A stretch of 64,000 nucleotides of DNA from Streptomyces netropsis (GTDB lineage Bacteria > Actinomycetota > Actinomycetes > Streptomycetales > Streptomycetaceae), in assembly GCF_014203545.1 (NCBI RefSeq), contig NZ_JACHJG010000016.1:131065-195064 (forward strand), given 5' to 3'. The notes below the pieces were generated by a model, which was not told the DNA's origin, searched no databases, and saw nothing but the letters and a program-made list of their open reading frames with translations. Shown in pieces: positions 62,701-64,000 of the stretch (positions within the stretch are counted from its first letter, which is position 1; every line of letters begins with the position of its first letter). The position numbers and the translations under genes are program-made.

Positions 62701-64000
62701 TCGACGAGGGTTCGGCGCGGCGGTTGGCGGAGGGGCTGGTGCGGCTGCTGGAGGCGGTCGCGGTTGACCCCGGTGTGTCGATCGGTGCGGTGGAGGTGCA
62801 GTCCGGGACCGACCGCGGGCTGGTCGTCGAGGAGTGGAACGCGACCGGTCGTGAGGTCGCGGCGGGGACGTTGCCTGGTGTGTTCGAGGCCCAGGTGGCC
62901 CGGACCCCGGATGCGACGGCTGTGGTGTTCGAGGGTGAGTCGCTGTCGTATGCGGAGTTGGACGCGCGGGCGAACCGGCTGGCGCACGAGCTGATCGCGC
63001 GGGGGGTGGGAAGCGGTGACTTCGTCGCCGTTGCCGCACCTCGGTCGCTGGAGTTGATGGTTGCGCTGTATGCGGTCACCAAGGCGGGTGCGGCGTACGT
63101 ACCCGTGGACCCGGACTACCCGGCCGAGCGGATCGGCTGGATCCTCGAGGACGCCAAGCCCGCCCTGGTCCTGACCACGACCGCTGTCGCGGGCCGTCTG
63201 CCGGACAGTGATGTGCCGGTGCTGTTGCTGGACACCCCTGCCGGTGCGGCAGCGGAGCACCCCGACACCGCCCCTGAGCGGGTGCTGCCGGAGAACGCGG
63301 CGGCGTATGTCATCTTCACCTCCGGTTCCACCGGACGCCCCAAGGGCGTCGTGGTCGGGCACGAGGGCATTCACAACCGTCTGGAGTGGATGCAGGACAC
63401 TTACAAGCTGAATGCTTCGGACCGGGTGTTGCAGAAGACACCGTCGGGGTTCGATGTGTCGGTGTGGGAGTTCTTCTGGGCCCTGCGCACCGGCGCCACC
63501 CTCGTCCTGGCACGTCCGGAAGGGCACAAGGACCCCGCCTACCTGGCACGCCTGATCCAGGACGAGGGGATCACGACGGTTCACTTCGTGCCCTCGATGC
63601 TCCAGGCGTTCCTCGCCGACCCGGCGGCGGGTGACTGCACCGGCCTGCGCCGGGTCATCTGCTCCGGTGAAGCCCTCCCCGCCGACGCCGTCCAGCGCTT
63701 CCATGACCTGCTGCCGGGTGTGGAGCTGCACAACCTCTACGGGCCCACCGAGGCGTCCGTCGACGTCACCGCCCACGCCACCAGCCCCGACACCCAGACC
63801 GCGTCGGTGCCGATCGGCCGCCCCATCTGGAACACCCGCACCTACGTCCTGGACGCGGCCCTGCGCCCCGCACCCATCGGTGTCCCCGGCGAGCTCTACC
63901 TCGCGGGCATCCAGCTCGCCCACGGCTACACCGGCCGCCCCGGCCTCACCGCCGAACGCTTCACCGCCGACCCCTACAGCACCACCGGCGAACGCATGTA
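59790..64000 (+). CDS. NRPS 2 (partial): C-T-C-A(Ser)...
   Basis: The frame starts at GTG 59790 (after GGAGGTAATTAG) and runs off the window; 1,403 residues are visible. Order: C domain 1-430 (YHHLLADGYT, active HHxxxDG near 140); carrier near 500 (FFLLGGRSLQITKI); second C domain from about 560 (VVHHIACDGWS near 689); A domain from about 1032 (YVIFTSGSTGRPKG near 1173). The pocket (FDVSVW, VHFVPS, VICSGE, NLYGPTEASVD) gives D-V-W-H-I-S-L-V-D, close to the Ser code. The first C-T unit has no A domain and must be charged in trans. Confidence 0.88.
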   Translation, partial: MSEHQDVPLPLTAAQAGIWYAQQLNPQNTIFHLGEYLDIDGPVDVELLERALRRVVEEADTLRVRFELADGEPVQRVLPAADFAWSPDRLDFTAESDPQAAARAWMAAELDRPVDPMRDPLFRFALLKVAEERHFWFYRYHHLLADGYTVVVIAQRVPEIYSALAEGRTVGDNPFAPLSDLIAEHTAYRGSERGAKDRAYWSEHMADAPEPAGLSGRRPGTVERLIHRTAHLPQQDTDDLRNLGRAAEVSWPPVLFGAVAAYLQRLTGEDEVILGLPVSNRLGRTALSVPSMVSNVLPLRITFTPGMTVAELMAQVSGELRGATRHQRYPYEDIRQDLGMLADERRLTGPHVNLMLFDHKLSFGEHRSRPRTLATGPVDDLSFLIYDRTTEPGLQIDCDANAELYGEDELTTYQEGFLEFLRQLATAGPDRRVEDLAAPEAARRTHRRAVAATSADDEAADTPPAAEAAATDRPRTPQEEALCRIVAEVLDVDDVGVHDNFFLLGGRSLQITKIVSRVRALFQAELPLRRVFEAPTVADVAQQLGAAGGARQPLTAAERPEIIPLSAAQNRLWFLNKLGRQDAVYNEAVAIRLHGRPDVAALHAALNDVVARHESLRTVYPELGGEARQLILEAGTATVALPVAPVTPATLPTALAETARHGFDLGTEIPVRARLLALAEDEHVLQLVVHHIACDGWSVTPFTRDLSTAYAARRAGQAPQWQPLPVQYADYVLWQRDVLGDADDRDSELGGQLRYWSETLAGLPEEIPLPTDRQRPATATYEGGRVPFRLSPDAHAKLRALAAENGASMFMLAQAGVAALLTRYGAGTDVPVGSLIAGRTDAALDDLVGFFVNTLVLRTDTSGDPTFRELLGRVRETDLAAYAHQDLSFERLVEALNPTRSLARHPLFQTALDVQSGDTSRLELAGLDADSELMDTGSARFDLFFRLVEENAPDGSAAGIGGRLEFARDLFDEGSARRLAEGLVRLLEAVAVDPGVSIGAVEVQSGTDRGLVVEEWNATGREVAAGTLPGVFEAQVARTPDATAVVFEGESLSYAELDARANRLAHELIARGVGSGDFVAVAAPRSLELMVALYAVTKAGAAYVPVDPDYPAERIGWILEDAKPALVLTTTAVAGRLPDSDVPVLLLDTPAGAAAEHPDTAPERVLPENAAAYVIFTSGSTGRPKGVVVGHEGIHNRLEWMQDTYKLNASDRVLQKTPSGFDVSVWEFFWALRTGATLVLARPEGHKDPAYLARLIQDEGITTVHFVPSMLQAFLADPAAGDCTGLRRVICSGEALPADAVQRFHDLLPGVELHNLYGPTEASVDVTAHATSPDTQTASVPIGRPIWNTRTYVLDAALRPAPIGVPGELYLAGIQLAHGYTGRPGLTAERFTADPYSTTGERM

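Overview
The window is high-GC actinobacterial DNA, almost certainly Streptomyces. Strong GC bias at third codon positions, GTG/TTG starts, ATGA-type stop/start overlaps, a TipAL regulator, an RDD protein and large secondary-metabolite loci all point that way. Everything below was read by eye from the sequence; no database search was run.

Positions 1-17.9 kb look like ordinary chromosome: the N-terminus of a helical repeat protein (minus strand), an OtrA/TetM-type ribosomal protection GTPase with a possible leader ORF, a purine catabolism locus (PucR regulator divergent from three xanthine dehydrogenase subunits, a purine permease and an XdhC-type maturation factor), a secreted trypsin-like protease with FG-GAP repeats, and a magnesium locus (short proline-rich uORF, MgtA, MgtC). 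Positions 17.9-19.1 kb are a patch of gene remnants around a 50-bp perfect palindrome. Positions 19.1-30.2 kb are accessory: RDD protein, TipAL, a DUF885 hydrolase, an IS630-type element that carries a DUF2975/XRE operon between its terminal repeats, a 1,331-aa secreted polymorphic toxin with a Hint domain and its likely immunity gene, and an unknown secreted protein.

Positions 30.3-64.0 kb are one large biosynthetic region that runs off the right end. A three-gene minus-strand operon (TerA/EchA-like A-T-TE synthetase, reductase, NTF2-type dehydratase) predicts a p-terphenyl. Next come two paralogous LuxR-type regulators, a malonyltransferase, a type II thioesterase and an MMPL exporter. An ACP-ketoreductase-DsbA-like isomerase-MbtH operon and an eight-gene minus operon (two Cys-containing KSs, two KS-like proteins without the Cys, a hydrolase, double-hotdog proteins including a dehydratase, a P450) make up a highly reducing type II PKS of the kind that builds polyene or cinnamoyl acyl groups. 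Two NRPS genes follow. Their adenylation pockets read as Thr and Ser, and the second NRPS starts with a C-T unit that has no A domain. A cinnamoyl- or polyene-capped depsipeptide is the most likely product.

A near-palindromic 13-15 bp element (core GCAGCTT[G/C]CTG) occurs at eight places in the biosynthetic region, mostly in promoter gaps. In three promoters it lies 45-46 bp upstream of a plausible -10 hexamer, where a LuxR-type activator would be expected to bind. It marks out a probable pathway regulon that includes an ABC1/UbiB-type kinase-like gene.
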